Assembly (NCBI RefSeq): GCF_900683735.1
Contig: NZ_LR215979.1
Span: 930,001 to 994,000, forward strand
DNA: 64,000 bases
From: Fusobacterium ulcerans ATCC 49185
GTDB lineage: Bacteria; Fusobacteriota; Fusobacteriia; Fusobacteriales; Fusobacteriaceae
Direction of reading: 5' to 3'
Shown here: positions 53,518-62,075 of the stretch, piece by piece
Layout: each line of letters starts with the position of its first letter
Numbering within the stretch: the stretch's first letter is position 1
Notes under the pieces: model-generated
What the model saw: the letters and a program-made list of their open reading frames with translations, nothing else
The model's database searches: none
What the model was told of the DNA's origin: nothing
Made by a program: the position numbers and the translations under genes

Positions 53518-54498
53518 ATGGAAAAATTAGTAAATAATGGCAGAATATTAGAAGTAAGAACAGGAAGTCACCTCTATGGCTTAGCTACCTCAACTTCAGA
53601 TAAGGACTATACAGGAATATTTCTTGCTCCATGGGAATATCATATTGGACTTCAAAAGTTAGAGCAGGTAGATTTAGGAGTAGAATCTAAGCTGGAAAAT
53701 GGAAAAAACAGTTCAGAAGCAGTAGATAGAACTTTTTATGAACTAAAAAGATTTGTTGCATTGGCAGCTGGGAATAATCCCAATATAATAGAACTTCTCT
53801 TTGTAGATGAAGATAATATCATATATATAAACGAATATGGAAGAAAATTGCTGGAGAATAGACATCTTTTTCTTTCACAAAAACTGATAGAAAAGTTTTC
53901 AGGCTTTGCTAATTCACAAAAGCATAAACTTTATGTAAAAAAAGAAAATCTTGAAAAACTGTACTCAGCCAGAGATTTTATAAAAGAGATGATAGAAAAG
54001 TATAAATCAGATAAAATTCTTTTGCCAGAAATGAGCAAAGAGAAAAATTTTTGGAAAAACTTTATTCAAAGAGATGCAAAGGGAGATGTTTACAGGATAG
54101 GAGAATATAATATTAATTCTAATCTCAATCTAAAAAATGCCTGTGAACTTATAGAAAGAATAATAAAAGAGAGCAGCAACAGACAAGAGCTTATAAGATT
54201 ATCAGGATATGATACTAAATATGCTTCACATCTTGTAAGGCTTTTATTAGAAGCAATAGAGATAATAACCACTGGAAATCTGATATATCCTTTAAAGGAA
54301 AAAGATTTAATAATGAAGATAAAAAAGGGAGAAATGAAATTTGAGGAAGTAATTGAGCTGGTAGAGGAATTGGAGAAAAAGCTTAAAAGTTTTGAGAGTA
54401 CTCCTGAATTAATTGTAATACCTGAAAAGGCAGATATAGAAGCTATAGAAAAGTTTGTAATAGAAATATACAAAGACTTTTTGCTCAAAGGAGAATGA
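53518..54498 (+). CDS. Predicted nucleotidyltransferase (YcgL/COG3541-like)
   Basis: 326 residues. The DNA polymerase beta-type nucleotidyltransferase core appears near the start: G-S-H-L-Y-G-L-A-T-S-T-S-D-K-D-Y-T-G-I, with the G-S and D-x-D-type acidic residues that bind metal and nucleotide. The C-terminal half is helical, with a K-H-K-L-Y region typical of this uncharacterised family. It ends 3 bases before the CCA-adding enzyme gene, so the two are cotranscribed. Its target is unknown; the pairing hints at RNA or nucleotide metabolism. Confidence 0.82.
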   Translation: MEKLVNNGRILEVRTGSHLYGLATSTSDKDYTGIFLAPWEYHIGLQKLEQVDLGVESKLENGKNSSEAVDRTFYELKRFVALAAGNNPNIIELLFVDEDNIIYINEYGRKLLENRHLFLSQKLIEKFSGFANSQKHKLYVKKENLEKLYSARDFIKEMIEKYKSDKILLPEMSKEKNFWKNFIQRDAKGDVYRIGEYNINSNLNLKNACELIERIIKESSNRQELIRLSGYDTKYASHLVRLLLEAIEIITTGNLIYPLKEKDLIMKIKKGEMKFEEVIELVEELEKKLKSFESTPELIVIPEKADIEAIEKFVIEIYKDFLLKGE

Positions 54499-54501
54499 TA
54501 A

Positions 54502-55848
54502 ATGGAAAAACTAAAAAAAATAGAACTTGGGGAGAATGAAAAATATATTCTTGATATCATTCAAAAACATGGAGAAGGTTATGTAGTTGGTGGGTATGTG
54601 AGGGATTCTCTTCTAGGACTGGAACCAAAAGACTGTGATTTTGTGACAAACTTATCATATGAAAAACTTTTGGATATATTTAAGGAGTTTCGCCCAAAAG
54701 AGATTGGAAAAGCTTTTGGAATAATTCAGGTAAAATATAAAGGAACACATTATGAAATAGCTAAATATAGAAAAGATGTAGGTATACCAGAAGACAGAAG
54801 AGAGCAGGAAATAGAGTTTACAGATGATATAATGGAGGATTTGAAAAGAAGAGATTTTACTATTAATGCAATAGCTTTTGATGGGAAAAATTACAGATAT
54901 GTAGAGCATGCTGTAGAAGATATAATGAATAGAAATCTTCGTTTTGTTGGAGAAGCTTCAGAACGTATAAAGGAAGATCCATTGAGAGTTATGAGGTTTA
55001 TAAGATTTCTTGTAACTAAAAAATTAAATAACAAGAATGATATAGGACAGCTTCAGCCATATATCCCTCTTGTAAAAAAACTGTCTATGGAAAGAATGAG
55101 AGATGAATTCAGCAGGATAATAACAGCTGATGATGCTGAAATAGCAATAGAACTTCTTGAGCAAGGAGGAATACTTGAATATCTCATACCTGAATGGACA
55201 AAAACGAAAAGATTCAATCAGAGAAATCCACATCATAATCTTACTTTAGATGAACATATTAAAAAGACAGTAGCTTCTATTGAAGGGGACATAGAGCTAA
55301 GACTTGCAGCTTTGCTCCATGATATAGGAAAACCTGAAACATACACCATAAAGAATGGAATAGGGCATTTTTATGGACATGAACAGGAAAGTGTTGTTAT
55401 GGCAGAAAAAATACTTATAAGAATGAAGTATACAAATAAAATTATAAAAAATGTAACTTTGCTGATTGCTAACCATTTGAATAACTCAAAGAACAGCAAT
55501 AAAAAATACTGCAAAAAATTGATTGATAAAATAGGACATGAAAATATGCCAAAACTTTTTAAATTGATGGAAGCAGATAGAATAGCTCATAAACCTCCAT
55601 TTGATTTTACCGCTTTGGATAAATTAAAAATTGCATATCATGAAATATGTAATAATAATGAGCCTGTATCTATGAAAGATTTAGCAGTAAATGGAAATGA
55701 TATGATAGGAATAGGGATAACTAAAGGAAAAAATATTGGAGAAACTTTAAAATACCTTTTAGGAAAAGTACTGGAAGACCCTGCAAATAATGATAAAGAA
55801 ATCCTTATGAATTTTGCAGAACAGTATAAAACACTTTTAAAAATTTGA
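54502..55848 (+). CDS. cca: CCA tRNA nucleotidyltransferase with HD domain
   Basis: 448 residues. Class II fold: G-G-Y-V-R-D-S-L-L-G and D-C-D-F-V-T supply the G-G and D-x-D catalytic motifs, and R-R-D-F-T-I-N-A-I-A is the second signature. An HD phosphohydrolase domain follows (L-L-H-D-I-G-K-P-E-T, and F-Y-G-H-E near residue 292). The enzyme adds or repairs the 3' CCA end of tRNA; the HD part may add phosphatase or phosphodiesterase activity. It sits in an operon between a second nucleotidyltransferase and a MazG-like gene. Confidence 0.92.
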   Translation: MEKLKKIELGENEKYILDIIQKHGEGYVVGGYVRDSLLGLEPKDCDFVTNLSYEKLLDIFKEFRPKEIGKAFGIIQVKYKGTHYEIAKYRKDVGIPEDRREQEIEFTDDIMEDLKRRDFTINAIAFDGKNYRYVEHAVEDIMNRNLRFVGEASERIKEDPLRVMRFIRFLVTKKLNNKNDIGQLQPYIPLVKKLSMERMRDEFSRIITADDAEIAIELLEQGGILEYLIPEWTKTKRFNQRNPHHNLTLDEHIKKTVASIEGDIELRLAALLHDIGKPETYTIKNGIGHFYGHEQESVVMAEKILIRMKYTNKIIKNVTLLIANHLNNSKNSNKKYCKKLIDKIGHENMPKLFKLMEADRIAHKPPFDFTALDKLKIAYHEICNNNEPVSMKDLAVNGNDMIGIGITKGKNIGETLKYLLGKVLEDPANNDKEILMNFAEQYKTLLKI

Positions 55849-55905
55849 TTTTCATTGCATTTTCTTATAGATTTTGATATTCTAATCATTGAGAGGTGAG
55901 TGCAA

Positions 55906-56244
55906 ATGGAAAAATTTGACAGAATAAATGAGCTTGTAAAAAAATTTAGAGATGACAGAGATTGGAGCCAGTTTCATAATCCTAAAGATTTAGCAATATC
56001 TCTTTCTATTGAAGCAGCTGAATTACTGGAATGTTTTCAGTGGAAGAGCAGTGTGGAAGCTGAAGAGAATAACTATCAGGATATAAAATATGAAATGGCT
56101 GATGTAGCAGTTTATCTTCTTTTAATGAGTGATAAAATGGGAATAGATTTGTTGGATGCAGTGGAAGAGAAAATGAAACTTAATGAAGAGAAATATCCAG
56201 TAGAAAAAGCTAAGGGATGTTCAAAAAAATATAATCAATTGTAA
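55906..56244 (+). CDS. MazG-like nucleotide pyrophosphohydrolase
   Basis: 112 residues from ATG 55906, five bases after AGGTGAG; the GTG at 55900 is part of that site. All-alpha MazG/RS21-C6 fold: D-W-S-Q-F-H-N-P-K-D-L-A, then E-A-A-E-L-L-E-C-F-Q-W with the E-x-x-E metal site, and later E-M-A-D-V-A-V-Y-L with E-x-x-D. It should hydrolyse nucleoside triphosphates, cleaning non-canonical nucleotides. It lies 57 bases after cca and is closed by a long hairpin terminator. Confidence 0.9.
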   Translation: MEKFDRINELVKKFRDDRDWSQFHNPKDLAISLSIEAAELLECFQWKSSVEAEENNYQDIKYEMADVAVYLLLMSDKMGIDLLDAVEEKMKLNEEKYPVEKAKGCSKKYNQL

Positions 56245-56249
56245 AGTAA

Positions 56250-56334
56250 AGAGGATAGCAAAAAGATAGTATAAATTTTAGAAATTTGAAATGTTCTAAA
56301 ATTATATTTTTCTTTTATGTTATCCTCTCTTTTT
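56250..56334 (+). terminator. Long-loop hairpin terminator (family member)
   Basis: GAGGATAGC pairs with GTTATCCTC over ~80 bases, followed by T. The inner stem AATTTTAGAA / TTCTAAAATT matches that at 28069-28116. The whole element aligns to 8844-8926. Confidence 0.8.
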
Positions 56335-56450
56335 TTACTATTCTTTATCAATTGTCTTCTATAAGTCTTAATAATTTTCTGCATATTGAATTATAACAAA
56401 ATAAATAACTCTAGTAAATAAGAATATTATTTTCTTTATCTGTGATTGAA

Positions 56451-56691
56451 TTTGAAAGAAAAATTAAAAAATGAAGGAAAATGAAAGTTGTATTAGAATA
56501 ATTATATAAAGATCAAGAAAAAATAAAAGAAAATAAATGTTTTGAAATAAAACTTTATGATTTTTTCATATACGATAAAAACGAGAATAATGATTTTAGA
56601 CCAGGTTGAAAGAATTTTGAAAGATATTGTGAAATGTTTTAAAAGAATTTGAAAGAAAATGATTGATTTTTTAAGAAAAGAGTGATACTAT
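56451..56691 (+). promoter_or_regulatory. Fructose operon control region with four direct repeats
   Basis: TTTGAAAGAA-type words begin at 56451, 56605, 56616 and 56648. The last abuts the -35 box TTGATT (56663-56668), which is followed by 17 bases and TACTAT (56686-56691). DeoR-family repressors often bind such repeated GAAAG-type words, and the first gene of the operon encodes one. Nothing else is recognised in the 56335-56721 gap. Confidence 0.55.
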
Positions 56692-56721
56692 AAAATCAAG
56701 AAGAGGAAAGGGAGGAGTAAA

Positions 56722-57453
56722 ATGCTTAATATTGAAAGATATAATCTGATTTTAGAACTAATTAAGAATAAAAAGAATATAAAATTAAATGAATTAGTAG
56801 AAGAAATGGGTGTATCAGAAGCAACAGTTCGTAGAGATCTCAACTTTCTTGAAGAAAAAGGTAAAATTAGAAGAGTACATGGTGGAGCTGTTTTAATAGA
56901 AAATAAAGAAGAGGACATAATATATAAGAAAATGGTATTTTCTGAGGAAAAGAACAAAATAGGAAAAGAAGCAGCCTCTTATGTAAAAAATGGGGATATA
57001 ATTTTTCTTGATGCTGGGAGTACAGCAGAATGTATGATTAAGTATCTGGGAGATAAAGAAGATATAAAAGTAGTTACTAATGGGTTTACACATATGGAGG
57101 AACTTGCAAAATTTGGAATTGAAACATACCTTATAGGTGGAAAAGTAAAAATGAAAACAGGTGCAACAGTAGGAGCTACAGCAGTGATGGCACTTAAGAA
57201 CTACAACTTTGACATTTCTTTTATAGGAGCTAATGGAATAACACTAGATGGATATTCTACACCAGATCCGGAAGAAGTTATAGTAAAAAGTGAAGCTATA
57301 AGAAGAGGAAAAGAAGTATATTTCATCTGTGATGGATCGAAATTTAAGGCTAACAGCTTTATAAACTTTGCTTCCCTAGATGATGGTATATTAATAACAG
57401 ATGGAAAAATTCCAATAGAACTTGAAAAAAGTTTGAAAAAAAAGGAGGATTAA
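56722..57453 (+). CDS. fruR: DeoR-family repressor of the fructose operon
   Basis: 243 residues. The DeoR helix-turn-helix is I-K-L-N-E-L-V-E-E-M-G-V-S-E-A-T-V-R-R-D-L-N-F-L, followed by the G-K-I-R-R-V-H-G-G-A signature. The effector domain has D-A-G-S-T-A-E-C and D-G-S-K-F, used to bind a phosphosugar. The order with fruK and fruA implies it senses fructose 1-phosphate. AGGGAGG precedes the ATG; the gene ends one base before fruK begins. Confidence 0.92.
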   Translation: MLNIERYNLILELIKNKKNIKLNELVEEMGVSEATVRRDLNFLEEKGKIRRVHGGAVLIENKEEDIIYKKMVFSEEKNKIGKEAASYVKNGDIIFLDAGSTAECMIKYLGDKEDIKVVTNGFTHMEELAKFGIETYLIGGKVKMKTGATVGATAVMALKNYNFDISFIGANGITLDGYSTPDPEEVIVKSEAIRRGKEVYFICDGSKFKANSFINFASLDDGILITDGKIPIELEKSLKKKED

Positions 57454-57454
57454 A

Positions 57455-58369
57455 ATGATCTACACAGTAACTTTAAATCCTGCTATAGATTACTATATCG
57501 TAATGGACAGATTTATAGAAGGAGAATTAAATTCACTTAAAGATGGATATACTTTAGCTGGAGGAAAAGGAATAAATGTATCTAAAGTTTTAAAAAACTT
57601 TGGCAGAGAAAATATAGCACTTGGATTTGCAGGTGGATTTACAGGAGATTATATAAAAAATAGTTTGAGAGATTATGGAATAAAAGGAAACTTTGTTGAA
57701 CTTGCAGAGAATACTAGAATAAATATAAAAATGAAAACAGAAGAAAAGGAAAGTGAAATATCTGGAAAATCCCCTGTAATCACAGAGGAGAATAAAAAAG
57801 AACTTTTAGAAAGTCTGAAAGATATAAAAACTGGAGATGTATTAGTTCTCTCTGGAAGTGTACCTAAGACTATGGGAAATGAGATATACAGAGATATGAT
57901 ATCAAAAGTACCTGAAGGAGTAAGAGTAATACTTGATACAAGAGATGAGCCTTTCAAATATTCTCTTGAAGCTGGAGTGTATCTGACAAAACCAAATAAA
58001 AATGAACTTTCTGAATTTTTTGGGAAAGAACTTAAAACAATAAAGGAAATAATAGAAGCTGGAGAAAAACTAAGAGGGATGGGAAGTGAAAATGTTATTG
58101 TATCCATGGGTAAAGATGGTTCAATGCTTATTACTAAAAGCGGAGTATATTTAGGAAATGCTCCTAAAGGTAAGCTTATAAGTTCAGTAGGAGCAGGGGA
58201 TTCAATGGTAGCAGGAGTTATCTATGGTATAACAGGTGGAAATTCAATAGAAGATTCATATAAGTATGGGATAGCATCAGGAAGTGCTACTGCATTTTCT
58301 GAAGGGCTGACAACATTGGAAACTATGGAAAACTTATTAAAAGATATTAAAATTGAAAAAATTAAATAA
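57455..58369 (+). CDS. fruK: 1-phosphofructokinase
   Basis: 304 residues of the PfkB family. It starts T-V-T-L-N-P-A-I-D-Y, has the G-G-K-G-I-N-V-S-K-V-L signature near residue 38, and the catalytic loop S-V-G-A-G-D-S-M-V-A-G near residue 248. It phosphorylates fructose 1-phosphate, the PTS product, to fructose 1,6-bisphosphate. Position between fruR and fruA favours this over tagatose 6-phosphate kinase. Confidence 0.93.
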   Translation: MIYTVTLNPAIDYYIVMDRFIEGELNSLKDGYTLAGGKGINVSKVLKNFGRENIALGFAGGFTGDYIKNSLRDYGIKGNFVELAENTRINIKMKTEEKESEISGKSPVITEENKKELLESLKDIKTGDVLVLSGSVPKTMGNEIYRDMISKVPEGVRVILDTRDEPFKYSLEAGVYLTKPNKNELSEFFGKELKTIKEIIEAGEKLRGMGSENVIVSMGKDGSMLITKSGVYLGNAPKGKLISSVGAGDSMVAGVIYGITGGNSIEDSYKYGIASGSATAFSEGLTTLETMENLLKDIKIEKIK

Positions 58370-58381
58370 GGGGGACAAACT

Positions 58382-60241
58382 ATGATAAACAATATGCTTT
58401 CAGAAAATTGTATAAACCTTAACTTAAAAGGGACGACTAAAAGTGAAATTATTGATGAACTGGTAGAAATCTTATATGCAGCAGGAAAACTTAATGATAA
58501 AGAAGAATATAAAAAAGAGATACTGAAAAGAGAAGCACAGAGTTCAACTGGACTAGAAGAAGGAATAGCAATTCCTCATGCCAAAACAAGTGCAGTAAAA
58601 ATTCCAAGTATTGCTTTTGGATTATCTAAAGCAGGAGTGGATTATGAATCTTTAGATGGAGAGCCTTCAAAATTATTCTTTATGATAGCAGCTCCAGCAA
58701 ATGCTTCTGATACTCACATAGAAGTACTTTCAAAACTTACAACTACATTATTAGATGATGATGTAAGAGAAAATCTTTTAAAAGCAGCTTCGCCTAAAGA
58801 GGTAATAGAAATATTATCAGCAGATATGGAAAAAGAAGAAGAAAAGCATGATACAAGAGATACTGGAATGCCAGATGTACTTGCTGTAACAGCTTGTCCT
58901 ACAGGAATAGCTCATACTTATATGGCAGCTGATGCTCTTATCAAAAAAGCTCTTGCTATGGGAGTAAATATAAAAGTTGAAACAAATGGTTCTACTGGAG
59001 TTAAAAATGAACTTACAGATGAAGAGATAAAAAATGCAAAAGGAATAATAGTAGCAGCAGATAAAAATGTTGAAATGGATAGATTTGCAGGAAAACATGT
59101 TGAGATAGTTCCTGTAAAAGAGGGAATAAAAAATCCTGAAAAACTTATAAAAAATGCAGTGGCACAAAATGCTCCTCTATATTCAGCAGAAGGTGGAAAA
59201 TCATCATCTTCTTCTAGAAAAGAAAAGAGCGGATTCTATAAACATATAATGTCAGGAGTTTCAAATATGCTTCCATTTGTTGTAGGGGGAGGAATATTAA
59301 TTGCACTTTCATTTATGTTTGGTATACATGCAAGCAATCCTAATGATCCATCATTCAGCCCAATAGCTAAATTATTAAATGATATTGGTGGAGGAAATGC
59401 ATTTTTCTTAATGGTACCAGTAATGGCAGGATTCATTGGAATGAGTATAGCTGATAGACCAGGATTTGCCCCAGCAATGGTTGGAGGACTTATTTCTCTG
59501 AATAATGGTGGAGGATTTCTTGGTGGGCTTATAGGTGGATTCCTTGGTGGTTACAGTGTTGTATTGTTGAAGAAAGTATTCAGTAAACTTCCTGAAAGTT
59601 TAGAAGGGATCAAACCAGTTCTTTTGTATCCATTGTTTGGGATATTTATCACTGGTGCTTTGATGTATGGAGTAATTATTGATCCAATTGCAGCATTGAA
59701 CACAGGAGTTACTAATTTCCTTGAAACTTTAGGAACAGGAAACCTTATTCTTTTAGGAGCTGTATTAGCTGGAATGATGGCAGTAGATATGGGAGGTCCG
59801 GTAAACAAAGCAGCATTTACATTTGGTATAGCAACAATAGCAGCTGGAAACTATGCACCTCACGCTGCTGTAATGGCAGGAGGAATGGTACCGCCTTTAG
59901 GAATAGCAATAGCAACAACATTATTTAAGAATAAGTTTACAAAAGATGAAAGAGATGCAGGAAAAACTTGTTATATAATGGGATTATCATTTATAACAGA
60001 AGGCGCTATTCCATTTGCAGCATCAGACCCTGTAAAAGTAATTCCAGCTTCAATAATTGGAGCAGCAATTGCTGGAGGGCTTTCTATGATGTTTGGAGTA
60101 TTATTACCAGCTCCACATGGTGGAATATTTGTTTTCCCAGTAGTTACTAATCCAGTAATGTATCTTGTATCAATAATTATTGGTTCATTAGTAACAGCCT
60201 TTATATTAGGAGCTTGGAAAAAACCAGTGAATGAAATTTAA
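58382..60241 (+). CDS. fruA: Fructose-specific PTS enzyme IIABC
   Basis: 619 residues, a full A-B-C fusion. EIIA spans about 1-150 with the phospho-His66 in G-I-A-I-P-H-A-K. EIIB begins near 163 with the phospho-Cys172 in T-A-C-P-T-G-I-A-H-T. EIIC, with about eight or nine helices, fills ~275-619 and includes G-M-M-A-V-D-M-G-G-P-V-N-K-A and G-A-I-P-F-A. It imports fructose as fructose 1-phosphate. Last gene of the operon, followed by a strong terminator. Confidence 0.94.
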   Translation: MINNMLSENCINLNLKGTTKSEIIDELVEILYAAGKLNDKEEYKKEILKREAQSSTGLEEGIAIPHAKTSAVKIPSIAFGLSKAGVDYESLDGEPSKLFFMIAAPANASDTHIEVLSKLTTTLLDDDVRENLLKAASPKEVIEILSADMEKEEEKHDTRDTGMPDVLAVTACPTGIAHTYMAADALIKKALAMGVNIKVETNGSTGVKNELTDEEIKNAKGIIVAADKNVEMDRFAGKHVEIVPVKEGIKNPEKLIKNAVAQNAPLYSAEGGKSSSSSRKEKSGFYKHIMSGVSNMLPFVVGGGILIALSFMFGIHASNPNDPSFSPIAKLLNDIGGGNAFFLMVPVMAGFIGMSIADRPGFAPAMVGGLISLNNGGGFLGGLIGGFLGGYSVVLLKKVFSKLPESLEGIKPVLLYPLFGIFITGALMYGVIIDPIAALNTGVTNFLETLGTGNLILLGAVLAGMMAVDMGGPVNKAAFTFGIATIAAGNYAPHAAVMAGGMVPPLGIAIATTLFKNKFTKDERDAGKTCYIMGLSFITEGAIPFAASDPVKVIPASIIGAAIAGGLSMMFGVLLPAPHGGIFVFPVVTNPVMYLVSIIIGSLVTAFILGAWKKPVNEI

Positions 60242-60255
60242 TTTATTATAGAAGA

Positions 60256-60293
60256 AAAGACCAATCGGCTTAGTGCTAATTGGTCTTTTTTTA
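60256..60293 (+). terminator. Terminator of the fructose operon
   Basis: AAAGACCAAT (60256-60265) pairs with ATTGGTCTTT (60279-60288), followed by T. Confidence 0.92.
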
Positions 60294-60456
60294 TGAAAGT
60301 AAGTAATACCTTAGACTATATTTATTTTATCGTTGTGGAAGATAGTTGTCAATATAAAAATGACTTATATAGATACAAAAAATAAAATTTTATGATAATA
60401 TAATTGATATAAAACTCTTTCTCCAAGATATTTTATATTTAGTAGTATAGGAAGAA

Positions 60457-60483
60457 AAAGGCCTCTCATTTTGGGAGGTCTTT
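60457..60483 (+). terminator. Isolated hairpin upstream of the HU genes
   Basis: AAAGGCCTC and GAGGTCTTT-type arms with G-T pairs. It sits about 145 bases before the HU start, with no ORF between it and the fructose terminator. Confidence 0.55.
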
Positions 60484-60626
60484 CAGATTTCTAGTAATTT
60501 CATACTACCATCATTATTTTTCCAAGTATGACAAGTCCTAAAAAGGTCTTATATATTTAAAAATTATGATATTATTTTTAATAATAAAAATTTAAAAGTG
60601 TGTAATAATTTTGTTGGAGGTTAGAG

Positions 60627-60923
60627 ATGAAAGAAACAGAATTCATCAAATTTTATAAAAAGAGAAATAGAATTAAAAATCGGAAAGAAGCAAAAGAAAA
60701 AATAGATAATTTCTGGAAGGCATTATTAAAAGCTATATCTAAAGATGGAAAGGTTTTATTTAAAACTTGGGGAGTATTTGAAGAGAAAGATGTGAAATCT
60801 AGAAAAATAGTAATTCCAAAACATCAAAAAGAAACATATACTCAACCAAAAAAGACATTAAAATTTAGAGCAGGAAAAGGGTTAATAGACTCTATAAATA
60901 GAAAGGGTGAAAATAATGAATAA
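60627..60923 (+). CDS. HU/IHF-family DNA-binding protein, copy 1
   Basis: 98 residues. The C-terminal part shows the HU core pattern: D-G-K-V-L-F-K-T-W-G-V-F-E, a short basic arm with P-K-H-Q-K-E-T-Y, then K-K-T-L-K-F-R-A-G-K-G-L, like the K-P-G-K...F-K-A-G-K-x-L end of HU. The N-terminus is longer and more basic than standard HU (about 90 residues). The DNA-inserting arm lacks the usual R-N-P motif. Probably a diverged nucleoid protein. It overlaps the next, similar gene by 8 bases. Confidence 0.75.
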   Translation: MKETEFIKFYKKRNRIKNRKEAKEKIDNFWKALLKAISKDGKVLFKTWGVFEEKDVKSRKIVIPKHQKETYTQPKKTLKFRAGKGLIDSINRKGENNE

Positions 60924-61200
60924 GAGAGATTTTGCAAAAATATACATGGAAATAAATAAAAATAGTATTAGCATGAAAGAGACTATGGAAGAGATAGAGG
61001 TTTTTTTAGAAACTGTGGAAGAAGCTCTTATAAGAGATGGAAAAGTAAGATTTGTAGGAAGAGGAATTTTTGAGGTAATAGAGAGAAAACCAAGAATAAT
61101 ATCGAATCCATCTACAAGAGAACTTATGAAGATTTATCCAAAGAAAACAGTAAAGTTTAGAGTAGCTAAAAATATCTATAATGAAGTAAATAAAATATAA
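60916..61200 (+). CDS. HU/IHF-family DNA-binding protein, copy 2
   Basis: 94 residues from ATG 60916, eight bases after AAAGGG; the GTG at 60907 overlaps that site. It has R-D-F-A-K-I-Y, then D-G-K-V-R-F-V-G-R-G-I-F-E-V, the arm K-P-R-I-I-S-N-P-S-T-R-E-L-M, and K-K-T-V-K-F-R-V-A-K. The N-P after the arm is closer to standard HU than in copy 1. Translational coupling by overlap suggests the two products form a heterodimer, as HU-alpha/beta or IHF do. Confidence 0.78.
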   Translation: MNKRDFAKIYMEINKNSISMKETMEEIEVFLETVEEALIRDGKVRFVGRGIFEVIERKPRIISNPSTRELMKIYPKKTVKFRVAKNIYNEVNKI

Positions 61201-61211
61201 AAGAGAAGATT

Positions 61212-61270
61212 AATTGAAGTGAACCCAAAAAGTTGGACAAGATGTCTAATAAGGAGGGTTCATTTTTAGT
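61212..61270 (+). terminator. Nested hairpin after the HU genes, possibly an IS end
   Basis: TGAACCC and GGGTTCA arms enclose TTGGAC/GTCTAA, followed by five T. The outer sequence (TGAACCC...GTTGGAC) also resembles the ends of IS3-group insertion sequences, so it may be a captured IS terminus acting as a terminator. Confidence 0.55.
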
Positions 61271-61299
61271 TTCAATTATTAAAAAGTATTTTTAATAAA

Positions 61300-61365
61300 A
61301 AAGGCCTCAGACCATTTGATCCAGAGGTATTGCTAACATATGTGTTTTTCAATCACTTACTATAA
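61300..61365 (+). pseudogene. Transposase fragment
   Basis: A short open stretch reads K-K-G-L-R-P-F-D-P-E-V-L-L-T-Y-V-F-F-N-H-L-L and then stops. It resembles the N-terminal part of transposases (R-P-x-x-P-E-x-L-L pattern). No start codon and no continuation are present. It is debris of an insertion sequence; the family is uncertain. The remaining bases to 61539 hold nothing recognisable. Confidence 0.45.
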
Positions 61366-61539
61366 GAAGTGAGGTAAGCATAGATAGAGAAAGAATAACT
61401 ATGGGAGAAACTAAAATAAAAAAATTAGAGAGGGAAGTTTTTAGAAAATAATAATTTACATATTTGGTATGTTTTAAATTTAGGTGTTATGATGAGTTAT
61501 CTCTAGAGGTAAAAAAATAAAATTTTAGGAGGTAATGAG

Positions 61540-61734
61540 ATGTTTAATACAGTACAAGAGTTAGTAAATTATGTAGTAAATACTTTGGGAGTTGAGAGAA
61601 GTCAAGTAAAAGCTGAACGTAGTGGAACTAATCCAGGGGTTCAAATATATGGAAATAAATTTATTCCATTAAGTTGTTCAGAAGAAGAAGTGAAAAGAAG
61701 AGTGGAAGAATTTCAAAGAATGCTAGGAAGATAA
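61540..61734 (+). CDS. Orphan 64-residue protein
   Basis: Starts M-F-N-T-V-Q-E-L-V-N-Y-V-V-N-T-L-G-V and ends with an amphipathic helix E-E-E-V-K-R-R-V-E-E-F-Q-R-M-L-G-R, with a glycine- and asparagine-rich centre (S-G-T-N-P-G-V-Q-I-Y-G-N). It is soluble with no signal peptide. A TAGGAGG site eight bases before the ATG and a strong terminator after it support expression. No family is recognised. The alpha-beta-alpha pattern is compatible with a small dimeric DNA- or protein-binding fold. Confidence 0.65.
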   Translation: MFNTVQELVNYVVNTLGVERSQVKAERSGTNPGVQIYGNKFIPLSCSEEEVKRRVEEFQRMLGR

Positions 61735-61746
61735 AAGATAACAGGA

Positions 61747-61780
61747 TATCAGGAAGAGTAATTTCTTCCTGGTATTTTTT
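61747..61780 (+). terminator. Terminator of the 64-residue protein gene
   Basis: TATCAGGAAGA (61747-61757) pairs with TTCTTCCTGGTA (61763-61774), followed by six T. Confidence 0.85.
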
Positions 61781-61804
61781 ATATAGGGATAAACAAAATG
61801 AAAA

Positions 61805-61836
61805 AAGCTAGGGGAACCTAGCTTAAATTTTTTATT
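61805..61836 (+). terminator. Second terminator
   Basis: AAGCTAGG (61805-61812) pairs perfectly with CCTAGCTT (61817-61824) around GGAA, followed by AAATTTTTT. No gene lies between this and the previous terminator. Confidence 0.75.
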
Positions 61837-61919
61837 TCTTTTTTAAGGAACTCTAAAATATCTTTTTGAGGAAAGATTTTTCTATAGATATATAAAAATT
61901 AGTGTAATTTTCTTAAAAC

Positions 61920-61948
61920 TTGCTATTTTAAATTAAATATAGTATTAT
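61920..61948 (+). promoter_or_regulatory. Promoter of the tyrosine recombinase
   Basis: TTGCTA (61920-61925), a 17-base spacer and TATTAT (61943-61948), giving a leader of about 120 nt that contains the two palindromes at 62004-62037. Confidence 0.5.
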
Positions 61949-62003
61949 TACTTTGAAATATTTATTTCATTAAAAAAATTTTTATCTAAAAATTTTACTA
62001 AAA

Positions 62004-62037
62004 ACAAATGAATTTGTATTTAAAACTTTCGAAAGTT
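62004..62037. repeat. Two adjacent palindromes before the recombinase
   Basis: ACAAAT-GA-ATTTGT (62004-62017) and the uninterrupted 14-bp palindrome AACTTTCGAAAGTT (62024-62037). They end 38 bases before the recombinase ATG and are candidates for an operator or a crossover site. Confidence 0.6.
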
Positions 62038-62075
62038 CCAAGAAACCAAAAAAAATACTAGATGAGGAGATTTTC

